Assembly (NCBI RefSeq): GCF_051201625.1
Contig: NZ_CP179203.1
Coordinates: 2,852,001 to 2,916,000, forward strand
DNA length: 64,000 nt
From: Shimia sp051201625
GTDB taxonomy: Bacteria > Pseudomonadota > Alphaproteobacteria > Rhodobacterales > Rhodobacteraceae
Direction of reading: 5' to 3'
Below are positions 26,914-35,329 of the stretch, in pieces (the stretch's first letter is position 1; the number at the start of each line of letters is the position of its first letter). Under the pieces are notes generated by a model that searched no databases, was not told where the DNA came from, and was given only the letters and a program-made list of their open reading frames with translations. The position numbers and the translations under genes were made by a program.

Positions 26914-27279
26914 TCATGGACGACAGTATCCTTCCAGCCGGATCTGATCATCCACCGGAATGAGAGTTTCTTCGTCCGGCCCCACCACCCAGTCAATTGT
27001 CGACGTACCATATTGTTTGATACAGTAGGAGATGCCGGAGTGGCGGCCGGCTTCTCGTGCCCCAGCAAGGCTTTGGTTAGCCTTTCGCACTTCGACCGTG
27101 AAATGCTCGCGTTCTTCCTTAGACACCCTGACCGCTCGGGAGTTAAAATATAACCCGTCAAATGAGACGACATCTTTTCGGCGTCGATCACAAGCTGACA
27201 GGACTAAACCGACAGATAGCAGGCACACGATGCCTCCCTTGACAGGCATTCTCGACAAAAAGGAGAACTTCGCAGTCAT
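26914..27279 (-). CDS. Small lipoprotein between nuoF and the DUF5333 gene
   Basis: A 121-residue predicted lipoprotein with signal peptide and lipobox L-S-A-C (Cys30) followed by a basic stretch (DRRRKD). No family is recognised; the C-terminal half has two cysteines. ATG 27279 has GGAG 8 nt upstream inside the nuoF end; an overlapping GTG at 27288 and ATG 27249 are alternatives. Its tight placement after nuoF makes it a co-transcribed accessory gene of complex I. Confidence 0.7.
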   Translation of the reverse strand: MTAKFSFLSRMPVKGGIVCLLSVGLVLSACDRRRKDVVSFDGLYFNSRAVRVSKEEREHFTVEVRKANQSLAGAREAGRHSGISYCIKQYGTSTIDWVVGPDEETLIPVDDQIRLEGYCRP

Positions 27280-27284
27280 CAAAT

Positions 27285-28580
27285 TCACTCCGCGGCCATT
27301 GCGCCCAAACGGCCCGATTTTTGAGCCTTGACACGATCTTCGATTTCTTCGCGAAAATTACGGATCAATCCTTGAATAGGCCATGCAGCTGCGTCACCTA
27401 GAGCGCAAATTGTATGGCCTTCGACCTGCTTAGTCACATCAAACAGCATATCAATCTCTTCCAGTTCTGCCTCACCTTTGACCAGACGATCCATGACACG
27501 CATCATCCAGCCAGTCCCCTCGCGGCACGGTGTGCACTGACCGCAACTTTCATGTTTGTAAAATTTCGACAGCCGCCAAATAGCTTTTATCGGATCGACG
27601 CTCCTATCCATAACAATCACAGCTGCTGTACCCAACGACGACCCGACTTCGCGAAGAGCATCAAAATCCATTATCGCTTCGCGCATGTTTTCACCACGAA
27701 CGCAAGGAACTGACGAACCGCCCGGAATGACTGCAAGAAGGTTCTCCCATCCTCCACGAATTCCCCCACAGTGTTTTTCAATCAATTCCTCAAAGCTAAT
27801 CGACATCTCTTCCTCAACCACACAAGGATTGTTGACATGACCCGAAATTCCAAAAATCTTGGTCCCTGCGTTATTGGGGCGGCCGAACCCAGCGAACCAT
27901 TCTGGACCACGACGCAAAACAGTGGGAACAACAGCAATTGATTCAACATTATTGACAGTCGTTGGACAGCCATACAGCCCAGACCCAGCCGGGAAGGGCG
28001 GCTTCATACGCGGCATGCCCTTTTTTCCTTCAAGGCTCTCCAGTAGCGCAGTTTCCTCACCACAAATGTACGCTCCAGCACCGTGATGCAAAAATAGATC
28101 AAAATCCCAATTTGAGCCGGCGGCATTTTTCCCTAACAAACCAGCATCATAGGCCTCGTCAATCGCCGCCTGTAGCGCCTCTCTCTCTCGAATGTATTCG
28201 CCACGAATATATATGTACGAAGTATGCGCTCCCATCGCGAAAGACGCGATCAGTGCTCCTTCGATCAGCGTATGGGGATCATGCCGCATAATCTCACGGT
28301 CTTTACAAGTGCCAGGCTCAGATTCGTCTGCGTTGATCACTAAGTAAGCCGGTCGACCGTCGCTTTCCTTCGGCATAAACGACCATTTCAAACCAGTCGG
28401 GAACCCTGCACCTCCACGCCCTCGCAAACCGGACGACTTCATTTGGTCTACGATCGCGTCACGACCCTGCTGGATGATCTTCGCTGTGTCATCCCAATGG
28501 CCACGTGCTTTCGCGCCTTTCAACGACCGATCATGCATGCCATATAAATTCGTAAAGATACGGTCCTGATCTTTTAGCAT
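27285..28580 (-). CDS. nuoF: NADH-quinone oxidoreductase subunit F
   Basis: The NADH-binding flavoprotein, 431 residues. The glycine-rich NADH/FMN motif GLRGRGGAGFPTGLKW, the VINADESEPGTCKDRE segment and the N3 4Fe-4S ligands in SCGQCTPCREG (plus a Cys in HTICALGDAAAWP) are all present. It is the electron entry point of complex I. The 3' end overlaps or abuts the small lipoprotein gene. Confidence 0.97.
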   Translation of the reverse strand: MLKDQDRIFTNLYGMHDRSLKGAKARGHWDDTAKIIQQGRDAIVDQMKSSGLRGRGGAGFPTGLKWSFMPKESDGRPAYLVINADESEPGTCKDREIMRHDPHTLIEGALIASFAMGAHTSYIYIRGEYIREREALQAAIDEAYDAGLLGKNAAGSNWDFDLFLHHGAGAYICGEETALLESLEGKKGMPRMKPPFPAGSGLYGCPTTVNNVESIAVVPTVLRRGPEWFAGFGRPNNAGTKIFGISGHVNNPCVVEEEMSISFEELIEKHCGGIRGGWENLLAVIPGGSSVPCVRGENMREAIMDFDALREVGSSLGTAAVIVMDRSVDPIKAIWRLSKFYKHESCGQCTPCREGTGWMMRVMDRLVKGEAELEEIDMLFDVTKQVEGHTICALGDAAAWPIQGLIRNFREEIEDRVKAQKSGRLGAMAAE

Positions 28581-28584
28581 CCCG

Positions 28585-28812
28585 CTACCCTTCGTTGGTC
28601 TGACGAGCGCGCCAGATTTGATAGATGTTCACCAGCGCCCAAATCAGCGCGGCAATTGCGGCAAAGTCGAAGAGAAACGCATAACGTCCTGGCAACCCCA
28701 CCTGTTTTGCAATCAACTGAGCAACAATCCAAAACACGATCGTTCCAGCAATAATAAGGGCTATGACTCGCGCTTTTCTTGCCAGCAAATGATCCTGTTG
28801 CTCTGTATTCAT
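28585..28812 (-). CDS. DUF5337-family small membrane protein in the nuo operon
   Basis: A 75-residue protein with two hydrophobic helices (about 15-35 and 46-66) and short charged ends, matching what I recall of the Rhodobacterales DUF5337 family. Function unknown. It sits 4 bp before nuoF and 3 bp after nuoE, so it must be expressed with complex I, and its topology would suit a small supernumerary membrane subunit or assembly factor; that is inference. Confidence 0.78.
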   Translation of the reverse strand: MNTEQQDHLLARKARVIALIIAGTIVFWIVAQLIAKQVGLPGRYAFLFDFAAIAALIWALVNIYQIWRARQTNEG

Positions 28813-28815
28813 GTT

Positions 28816-29955
28816 TTAATCCCTGTGCGCTTCACTCTTACCGGTAAGCTTGGAAAAATCTGTGTCTTGACCCTCCGCTAGCGCACGCGCTTGCTTGAGC
28901 CAGTCATCACGTTCGATACGCCCCTTAAACGAGAGTTTGTCGTCCATTGCAGCGATGTCCTCAGCAGTCCAAGCAGCAATTTGTGCAAAGCTAGTAACAC
29001 CAACATCATGAAGTTTTTTCTCAAGTGCCGGCCCGACACCTTTGAGTTGTTTCAAGTCATCTACGTCATCAGACGATGATGTGGCATTTAAGTCCGTTTT
29101 CGCCAGTTCCTGAGACGGCGCATCGGCTTCTCTTTTTTCCTGCTTTTCTTTAATTTTTGCGTCCTCCGCTTGCTTCACAGCAGGCCTCGGATTAGGTGAT
29201 AGAGCCGGCGGCTCTGCACCAGTTTGGCGTCCAGCAACGATCCCATCTTTGTCGACCCACGGCGTGGACATTGGAACTTCTGAGCCATCAATCCGCTTAA
29301 TCGTGTCGCCAACATCGGTAGCCATTTGAACAGATGCGTTAAATTTTGTTCGGCCGCTATCATACTCTTTCAAACTGGTAAGACCCGAAAGTGGCTCCGA
29401 AGCGTAGCGACCATTTTGTGGACCTGGCGTCGGTACTTTACCTGCCGCCAGTTCGTCCAACAGCTCAGCTAGATTTGACGCTGACAAGTCCTCGTAATAA
29501 TCTTTCCCGACCTGCGCCATCGGGGCATTTGTACAAGCGCCCAAACATTCCACCTCTTCCCAACTAAATTTTCCATCATCGCTCAGCGTATGGGGACTTG
29601 CAGAAATCTTTTCCTTGCAAACCGCAATCAAGTCTTCAGCGCCACAAATCATACAGCTAAGTGTACCGCAGATTTGAATGTGTGCCACACTACCAACCGG
29701 TTGCATCTGAAACATGAAGTAAAACGATGCCACTTCGAGCACCCGAATATACGCCATGTCCAACATATCGGCCACATATTCAAGCGCCGGCTTACTCAGC
29801 CAGCCTTCCTGCTCCTGAGCCCTCCACAGCAAGGGAATGACGGCACTAGCCTGACGACCCTCTGGGTATTTAGTAACTTGCCCCTCAGCCCACTCTAGAT
29901 TGGCAGGGGTAAACTCGAAGCATTCAGGTTGTTGATGGTAAAGGCGGCGCAACAT
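28816..29955 (-). CDS. nuoE: NADH-quinone oxidoreductase subunit E with a long C-terminal extension
   Basis: The N-terminal half (about 1-175) is a thioredoxin-like 2Fe-2S protein; ligands are C96, C101, C137 and C141 (C-x4-C and C-x3-C). E. coli NuoE has about 166 residues, while this has 379. The extra part is a Pro/Lys/Glu-rich linker (about 180-295) and a helix-hairpin-helix-like domain (about 300-362, LKQLKGVGPALEKKLHDVGV). The start overlaps the nuoD stop by one base. Confidence 0.95.
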   Translation of the reverse strand: MLRRLYHQQPECFEFTPANLEWAEGQVTKYPEGRQASAVIPLLWRAQEQEGWLSKPALEYVADMLDMAYIRVLEVASFYFMFQMQPVGSVAHIQICGTLSCMICGAEDLIAVCKEKISASPHTLSDDGKFSWEEVECLGACTNAPMAQVGKDYYEDLSASNLAELLDELAAGKVPTPGPQNGRYASEPLSGLTSLKEYDSGRTKFNASVQMATDVGDTIKRIDGSEVPMSTPWVDKDGIVAGRQTGAEPPALSPNPRPAVKQAEDAKIKEKQEKREADAPSQELAKTDLNATSSSDDVDDLKQLKGVGPALEKKLHDVGVTSFAQIAAWTAEDIAAMDDKLSFKGRIERDDWLKQARALAEGQDTDFSKLTGKSEAHRD

Positions 29956-31181
29956 TAGCGGTCAATCTCCCCAAACACGATGTCGATCGTACCAATGATT
30001 GCGGCCACATCTGCCAGTTGGTGTCCGGTAGTGATGTGGTCAAGCGATTGCAGGTGCATGTAGCCCGGTGCTCGCATCTTACACCGATACGGTTTGTTAG
30101 AGCCATCGCCGACGATGTACACTCCAAACTCACCCTTTGGCGCCTCTACAGCGGCATAAACTTCTCCCTCCGGCACGTGGAAGCCTTCAGTGTAAAGTTT
30201 AAAATGGTGGATCAGGGCTTCCATCGAGGTTTTCATCTCGCCACGCTTTGGCGGGCTCAGCTTGCCGCGCGCCATAACGTCCCCCGTTGCATCACGAAGC
30301 TTTAAGATTGCCTGCCGAATTATCGACGTTGACTCCCGCATTTCTGCCAAACGCATCAAATAACGATCGTAGCAGCAGCCATTTTTTCCTACCGGGATCT
30401 TAAAATCAAATTCATCGTAACATTCGTACGGTTGCGAACGCCGCAAATCCCAAGCTAACCCAGCAGAGCGTAGCATAACTCCCGAGTAACCGTGTTCGAG
30501 CGCTGTATCAACGTCAACAACACAAATATCAACGTTCCGCTGTTTAAAAACACGGTTTTCGGTCAGCAAAGTCTCGATATCTTCTAGTACGTTTGGGAAG
30601 CCGAGGGCCCATTCTTCTATATCATCAAGCAGCGCGTCGGGAATGTCTTGGTGCACACCGCCCGGTCGGAAGTAATTCGCATGTAGGCGCGCACCACAAG
30701 CTCTTTCATAAAAAATCATGAGCTTTTCGCGTTCTTCAAATCCCCAAAGATTTGGCGTCAGCGCTCCGACATCCATTGCCTGAGAGCAGACATTCATCAG
30801 ATGATTTAGAACCCTACCAATCTCACTGTAGAGAACCCGGATCAGTTGCCCGCGTCTCGGAACCTCGGTTCCCGTCAGTTTTTCGATTGCCATGCAGTAA
30901 GCGTGCTCTTGATTCATCGGCGCCACATAATCAAGACGGTCGAGGTAAGGCAGGTTTTGCAAATACGTGCGGCTCTCCATCAACTTTTCTGTGCCACGGT
31001 GCAGCAATCCTACGTGTGGATCACAGCGTTCAACAATTTCACCATCTAGCTCCAGAACTAGACGCAAAACGCCGTGTGCGGCAGGGTGTTGAGGACCGAA
31101 GTTGATGTTAAAATTGCGAATTTTTTGCTCACCTGCCAGCACGTCGGAGCTGCCGTCATCATACCTTGAACCATCCATCAT
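29955..31181 (-). CDS. nuoD: NADH-quinone oxidoreductase subunit D
   Basis: The 49-kDa subunit lining the quinone site, 408 residues. FGPQHPAAHGVLRLVLELDG at the N-terminus and the C-terminal APGYMHLQSLDHIT and DIVFGEIDR are diagnostic. It is a separate gene from nuoC, as in mitochondria-like complexes and unlike the fused nuoCD of E. coli. ATG 31181 or 31178 (adjacent Mets) overlaps the nuoC stop. Confidence 0.97.
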   Translation of the reverse strand: MMDGSRYDDGSSDVLAGEQKIRNFNINFGPQHPAAHGVLRLVLELDGEIVERCDPHVGLLHRGTEKLMESRTYLQNLPYLDRLDYVAPMNQEHAYCMAIEKLTGTEVPRRGQLIRVLYSEIGRVLNHLMNVCSQAMDVGALTPNLWGFEEREKLMIFYERACGARLHANYFRPGGVHQDIPDALLDDIEEWALGFPNVLEDIETLLTENRVFKQRNVDICVVDVDTALEHGYSGVMLRSAGLAWDLRRSQPYECYDEFDFKIPVGKNGCCYDRYLMRLAEMRESTSIIRQAILKLRDATGDVMARGKLSPPKRGEMKTSMEALIHHFKLYTEGFHVPEGEVYAAVEAPKGEFGVYIVGDGSNKPYRCKMRAPGYMHLQSLDHITTGHQLADVAAIIGTIDIVFGEIDR

Positions 31182-31783
31182 TTGGCCTCTCCCTTTTCGT
31201 CACCAGGAAGAATGTATTCAGCCCCCTCCCACGGCGACATAAAATCAAATTGACGATAGTCTTGCGTAAGTCGCACTGGTTCGTAAACGACGCGCTTTTG
31301 CACCTCGTCGTACCGAACTTCGGTGTAACCAGTGGTTGGAAAGTCTTTTCTCAGCGGATGCCCTCGAAAACCATAGTCTGTGAGCAAACGACGTAGATCA
31401 GGGTGGTCTGAAAATATTATCCCAAACATATCAAAGGTTTCACGCTCTGGCCAATTTGCACAAGGATGCGTCGATGTGATTGTGGGCAGCGTTTCATCCT
31501 CACGAATGGCCACGCGTAAGCGGACGCGAGCATTTTGGTACATAGACAGCAAATGATACACGACCGTAAATCGCTTCGATCGATCTGGATGATCTACGGC
31601 TGTGATGTCAACTAAAGTTGCGAACTTGCAACTCGGATCGGCCTTTAAAAAATCAATCAAGCCAGCGATGTTAGCTGGGGCCACATCTATATTCAGCTCG
31701 CCAAAACTGATATTCCAGCCTAGGACGCAATCAGGGCGTTTTACTTCGATGTGCGAACCCAACTCGTCAAGTGCTTCGTTCAT
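31178..31783 (-). CDS. nuoC: NADH-quinone oxidoreductase subunit C
   Basis: The 30-kDa subunit, 201 residues. The signature ERETFDMFGIIFSDHPDLRRLLTDYGFRGHP segment (residues about 119-149) is intact. It binds NuoD in the connecting region of the peripheral arm. The ATG overlaps the nuoB stop by 4 nt, and the stop overlaps nuoD. Confidence 0.96.
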   Translation of the reverse strand: MNEALDELGSHIEVKRPDCVLGWNISFGELNIDVAPANIAGLIDFLKADPSCKFATLVDITAVDHPDRSKRFTVVYHLLSMYQNARVRLRVAIREDETLPTITSTHPCANWPERETFDMFGIIFSDHPDLRRLLTDYGFRGHPLRKDFPTTGYTEVRYDEVQKRVVYEPVRLTQDYRQFDFMSPWEGAEYILPGDEKGEAK

Positions 31784-32313
31784 CTTTCAATTGTCCCCGT
31801 GCGGCGAATTTTGCGTTGCAATTGCATAACACCGTACATCAGCGCTTCAGCAGTGGGCGGACAGCCCGGCACATAAATATCGACTGGTACAATACGATCA
31901 CAACCGCGCACCACACTATACGAATAGTGGTAATAGCCACCCCCGTTAGCGCACGAACCCATCGAAATTACGTAGCGCGGCTCTGGCATTTGATCGTAAA
32001 CTTTGCGTAGCGCTGGAGCCATCTTGTTGGTGAGCGTGCCCGCAACAATCATGACATCCGACTGACGTGGTGAGGCGCGAGGCGCCGTCCCAAAGCGTTC
32101 CAAATCATAGCGCGGCATTGATGTGTGGATCATCTCAACAGCACAACAAGCCAGCCCAAACGTCATCCAATGCAGGGATCCCGTTCGGCCCCAATTAATT
32201 AGGTCTTCTGCCGTAGTCAAAAGAAACCCTTTGTCTTGCAACTCGGCATTCAACGATTGTGTTGAAACTTCTCGATCTACCCCAGCTGTGTTGGCTCCAG
32301 TCATCACTCCCAT
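31780..32313 (-). CDS. nuoB: NADH-quinone oxidoreductase subunit B
   Basis: Carries cluster N2, the last iron-sulfur cluster before quinone. 177 residues from ATG 32313 (MGVMTGANTAG); ATG 32304, overlapping the nuoA stop, is equally possible. Ligands lie in FGLACCAVEM, MGSCANGGGYYHYSYSV and VPGCPPTAEAL. The frame continues upstream to 32334 inside nuoA, but those residues are not family-like. Confidence 0.96.
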   Translation of the reverse strand: MGVMTGANTAGVDREVSTQSLNAELQDKGFLLTTAEDLINWGRTGSLHWMTFGLACCAVEMIHTSMPRYDLERFGTAPRASPRQSDVMIVAGTLTNKMAPALRKVYDQMPEPRYVISMGSCANGGGYYHYSYSVVRGCDRIVPVDIYVPGCPPTAEALMYGVMQLQRKIRRTGTIER

Positions 32314-32669
32314 TCCAGCGCCCCTTTCTTCCACTCATAAGCAAAGCCGATAGTCAGCACGCCTAAAAAAATCATCATCGACCAAAAGCCGACAGTACTA
32401 ACGTCTTTAAAAGCCACGGCCCACGGGAACAAAAAGGCAATTTCCAAATCAAAAATAATGAAAAGAATTGATACTAAATAAAAGCGGACATCAAATTTCA
32501 TTCGGGCATCGTCAAAAGCATTGAAGCCACACTCATAAGCACTCACCTTTTCCGGGTCAGGGTTGCGAACGGCGAGAACGACGGCGGCTAATATAAATAC
32601 AAGGCCAAGCCCTATGGCAACGGCCAAGAAGATGATAATTGGGAAATATTCCCTGAGCATCTCTTCCAC
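32304..32669 (-). CDS. nuoA: NADH-quinone oxidoreductase subunit A
   Basis: First gene of the nuo operon: a 121-residue, three-helix membrane subunit with the conserved KVSAYECGFNAFDDARMKFD and FYLVSILFIIFDLEIAFLFP. The start appears to be GTG at 32669, with AAGGAG 6 nt upstream; ATG 32660 would leave a 15-nt gap. A GTG start on the lead gene may limit its initiation. Confidence 0.95.
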   Translation of the reverse strand: MEEMLREYFPIIIFLAVAIGLGLVFILAAVVLAVRNPDPEKVSAYECGFNAFDDARMKFDVRFYLVSILFIIFDLEIAFLFPWAVAFKDVSTVGFWSMMIFLGVLTIGFAYEWKKGALEWE

Positions 32670-32729
32670 AGGTAGCTCCTTTCACGCGCGCAATGTGCTC
32701 GCAGTCAAATGGCTGTAAAATCTAGTCGG

Positions 32730-32758
32730 GGTTTACCCGCCGCCATGTGCGGGGTCAA
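32730..32758 (-). promoter_or_regulatory. Possible promoter of the nuo operon
   Basis: On the minus strand TTGACC (32753-32758) is followed after 17 bp by TAAACC (32730-32735), about 60 bp before the nuoA start. The -35 is good and the -10 poor, so this is only a candidate. Confidence 0.25.
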
Positions 32759-32772
32759 CAGACCCTTAACAC

Positions 32773-32787
32773 ATTCAATTATTGAAT
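32773..32787 (-). promoter_or_regulatory. 15-bp palindrome upstream of the nuo promoter candidate
   Basis: ATTCAATTATTGAAT: two 7-bp arms around a central T, about 15 bp upstream of the putative -35. Its position would suit an activator or a nearby repressor. AT-rich palindromes arise by chance more often than GC-rich ones. Confidence 0.3.
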
Positions 32788-33015
32788 TTCGAATATTTTA
32801 TCTATTAGAAACAGATATATAAAGTCGATAGGCGAAACCATGCGGCAATAGGTCGACCCTCAATTTCTCAGGATACTAGCCAATTTCAACAGACCGCTCT
32901 AAATGATTCCTCTAACCGACCATCATGCAACAGATGCATTGAACACTGATCCACGAGCGCCAGCGATGTTCTTGTACACTTAAAAAGCGCCAATCGGTCT
33001 GCTATTAATTATCGT

Positions 33016-33807
33016 TCAGACGTCCGTTTGCGCCCAGGTGGGCATGCGCTTTTCAAAGAACGCCCGGGTACCTTCCTCAGACTCCTCATCTTGCCAGCAA
33101 GCAACCAATTCGTTGATCGTGTGGTCCACAACTGCGTCATCAATTGGAGTTCCGAGATACCGGATCAGAGACTTAGCACGGGCTACCGCTCGCGGCGCGC
33201 AGGAGAGGTAGGGTTCCACTTCGTTTTCTATAGCGTCATCCAGTGCCGATGCCGTCACCGAGTCCGCCAGTAAGTTGAGACGCACGGCCTCGGCTGCATC
33301 AAATATTCGCGCTGACATGAACACCCTGCGTGCTTTTGCTTCCCCCATTCGGGAAACAACGTAAGGTCCAATCGTGGCTGGAATGAGACCCAAACGCGTT
33401 TCAGTAAGGCCCATCTTCAAGCCATCAAAACCAATGGCCACATCGCAGACGCACGCCATGCCTACTCCACCCCCAAAGGCATTCCCCTGGATCTTACCAA
33501 TTAACGGTTGTGGTAATGAATTTAAAGCCTGCAGCATTTCAGCTAATTTTCGTGCCTCACGGATCCGCAACGCAGGTTCCATTTTTCGTTGTGCACGCAT
33601 CCAAGCCAAATCACCCCCAGCGCAAAAAGACTTCCCAACTCCGGTCAGAATCACAACTCTTGTAGACGGGTCTTTAGAAATTTGCCTCGATGCCTCAATC
33701 AATTCAGATAGCATCTCGCCAGACATTGCGTTGTGCTTTTCAGGACGATTAAGCCTCAGTGTTGCAACTCCGCGATCGTCTTTCTCGAGAAGTAGAGTTT
33801 TAAACAT
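33016..33807 (-). CDS. Enoyl-CoA hydratase family protein, probably methylglutaconyl-CoA hydratase
   Basis: A 263-residue crotonase-fold protein (RPEKHNAMSGEM, VGKSFCAGGDLAWM, GNAFGGGVGMACVCDVAIG and the oxyanion-hole glycines). The family alone does not fix the substrate. Its place as the last gene of the ivd-mcc-hmgL operon indicates hydration of 3-methylglutaconyl-CoA to HMG-CoA, the step between MCC and HMG-CoA lyase. It lies 15 bp after hmgL. Confidence 0.87.
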   Translation of the reverse strand: MFKTLLLEKDDRGVATLRLNRPEKHNAMSGEMLSELIEASRQISKDPSTRVVILTGVGKSFCAGGDLAWMRAQRKMEPALRIREARKLAEMLQALNSLPQPLIGKIQGNAFGGGVGMACVCDVAIGFDGLKMGLTETRLGLIPATIGPYVVSRMGEAKARRVFMSARIFDAAEAVRLNLLADSVTASALDDAIENEVEPYLSCAPRAVARAKSLIRYLGTPIDDAVVDHTINELVACWQDEESEEGTRAFFEKRMPTWAQTDV

Positions 33808-33822
33808 TGCAAGCTCTCACTG

Positions 33823-34677
33823 TTATTTGCTGCGCATATCGCGTGCCATGCCGGCAGCGGTTTCCAAAATAGTGGGTTTTAAACCAGTCAGATAGCCTCT
33901 TTGTACTAGCCAGTCGTTTACAGCTTCGGTCGCAACATTACCGGCGGCACCAGGTGCATAAGGACATCCTCCAAGACCACCAACCGCAGCGTCAAATACA
34001 CGGAGCCCCACTTGTAATGAAGCTTCAATGTTGATCAAAGCGCGACCCGCGGTGTCATGATAATGTCCAGCTAATTCATCTGCAGGAACTTCGTTTAGAA
34101 CTGCGGTCAACATCGCCAAAATACTTTCGGGAGTACCCTGCCCGATTGTATCACCAAGACTGATCTCATAACATCCAGCTTTTTTCATATAAGCTGCAAC
34201 CTGCGCGACTTTTTTTGGCGAAGTAGGCCCGTCGAACGGACAGTCCGTTACGCAACTGATGTATCCCCGAACAGGTAGATTAACACTCCGTGCGGCGTCT
34301 ATGACTGGTCCAAACCGTTCCAAACTTTCCGCAATCGTGGCGTTAATATTGGCTTTCGAAAAGCCCTCCGACGCCGAGCCGAAAATAGCGATTTCATCAG
34401 CTTGTGCCATTACCGCCCGGTTAAAGCCCTGCATATTTGGGGTCAGTGCTGTGTAAGATACGCCGGGTTGCCTTTGAATATTTGTTAATACCTGCGCCGA
34501 ATCTGCCATTTGAGGCACCCATCTTGGGCTAACAAAACTGCCAACTTCAATTCGCTTAAAACCTGCCTTACTCAAACAATTCACTAAGGAGATTTTATCT
34601 GCTGTCGGGATATTATTTCTTTCATTCTGGAGGCCATCACGAGGCCCCATTTCAAAAATCTCAACAAATTCAGACAT
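33823..34677 (-). CDS. Hydroxymethylglutaryl-CoA lyase
   Basis: Cleaves HMG-CoA into acetyl-CoA and acetoacetate, the last step of leucine degradation. 284 residues of TIM-barrel type: EMGPRDGLQNE near the N-terminus, ISLGDTIGQGTPE, HYHDTAGRALIN, and the flexible-loop motif GGLGGCPYAPGAAGN with the catalytic Cys. The start overlaps the gst stop by 8 nt. Confidence 0.94.
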   Translation of the reverse strand: MSEFVEIFEMGPRDGLQNERNNIPTADKISLVNCLSKAGFKRIEVGSFVSPRWVPQMADSAQVLTNIQRQPGVSYTALTPNMQGFNRAVMAQADEIAIFGSASEGFSKANINATIAESLERFGPVIDAARSVNLPVRGYISCVTDCPFDGPTSPKKVAQVAAYMKKAGCYEISLGDTIGQGTPESILAMLTAVLNEVPADELAGHYHDTAGRALINIEASLQVGLRVFDAAVGGLGGCPYAPGAAGNVATEAVNDWLVQRGYLTGLKPTILETAAGMARDMRSK

Positions 34678-35329
34678 CTAAAGCCTCATAGAAATTCTTG
34701 TTATAGAATTTCTGTTCGCCGTCCAGCGCCCGGGCCCGTATATATGCAGGGCGAGATTTGATACGTTCGATATAAGCTATCACGTTCTTAAACTTATCTA
34801 CATGGACGAAATAAGATGCTGAAAACAGGTTAAAACCCATCATGGTGTCGGCCGCCGAAAATCCGGATGGGAGCAACCAATCCTGGCCATCAAGAGAAGA
34901 ATTCATTGCCTTAAGTGTTGCACCCAATCTCGCGGCTTCCAATTTCAGCACCGCCGGCGATGCCGGAGTTTCAGGCCCCATGAATAAATGCTGCATGTTC
35001 AAGGAAGCGATAATGCTCGCCTGCGTCTCCGCAAAACCCAGCCATTCCAAATATGAAATCCGGTCTGGATCACCGACCAGACGTCCAAGCCCACATTCAG
35101 GCCGTGTCTCTGTTAAATATTCAACAATCGCACCACTTTCATGAATCGTGATGCTATCAATTTCCAATGCAGGCACGCGGCCAAAAGGCGAAATCGCTTT
35201 GAACTCTGGCTTCCTTAATGACCCATCTGTGATCGAGTAAATCCTCAATTCAGCAGTCAAGTTCATCTCTTCCAGCAACCAGAGAATTCGAAAAGACCTG
35301 GAAAATGGGATGTGATGAAGTTTTATCAT
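34670..35329 (-). CDS. Glutathione S-transferase family protein in the leucine operon
   Basis: A 219-residue protein with an N-terminal thioredoxin-like GSH domain (HHIPFSRSFRILWLLEEMN, later FGRVPALEIDSITIHESGAI) and an all-helical C-terminal domain. Its ATG overlaps the mccA stop by 4 nt and its stop overlaps hmgL, so it is embedded in the leucine/isovalerate operon. The usual pathway does not need a GST; detoxification of reactive enoyl-CoA or aldehyde intermediates is a guess. Confidence 0.85.
   Translation of the reverse strand: MIKLHHIPFSRSFRILWLLEEMNLTAELRIYSITDGSLRKPEFKAISPFGRVPALEIDSITIHESGAIVEYLTETRPECGLGRLVGDPDRISYLEWLGFAETQASIIASLNMQHLFMGPETPASPAVLKLEAARLGATLKAMNSSLDGQDWLLPSGFSAADTMMGFNLFSASYFVHVDKFKNVIAYIERIKSRPAYIRARALDGEQKFYNKNFYEALDV

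Larger units (their letters stand above)
32670..33015. other. 346-bp intergenic region upstream of nuoA
   Basis: It separates the leucine-degradation operon (ech ends at 33016) from nuoA, both on the minus strand, and should hold the nuo promoter. Seen in it: a weak sigma70-like hexamer pair and a 15-bp palindrome (listed separately), plus an AT-rich stretch around 32780-32830. No ORF and no convincing terminator for ech. Confidence 0.5.
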
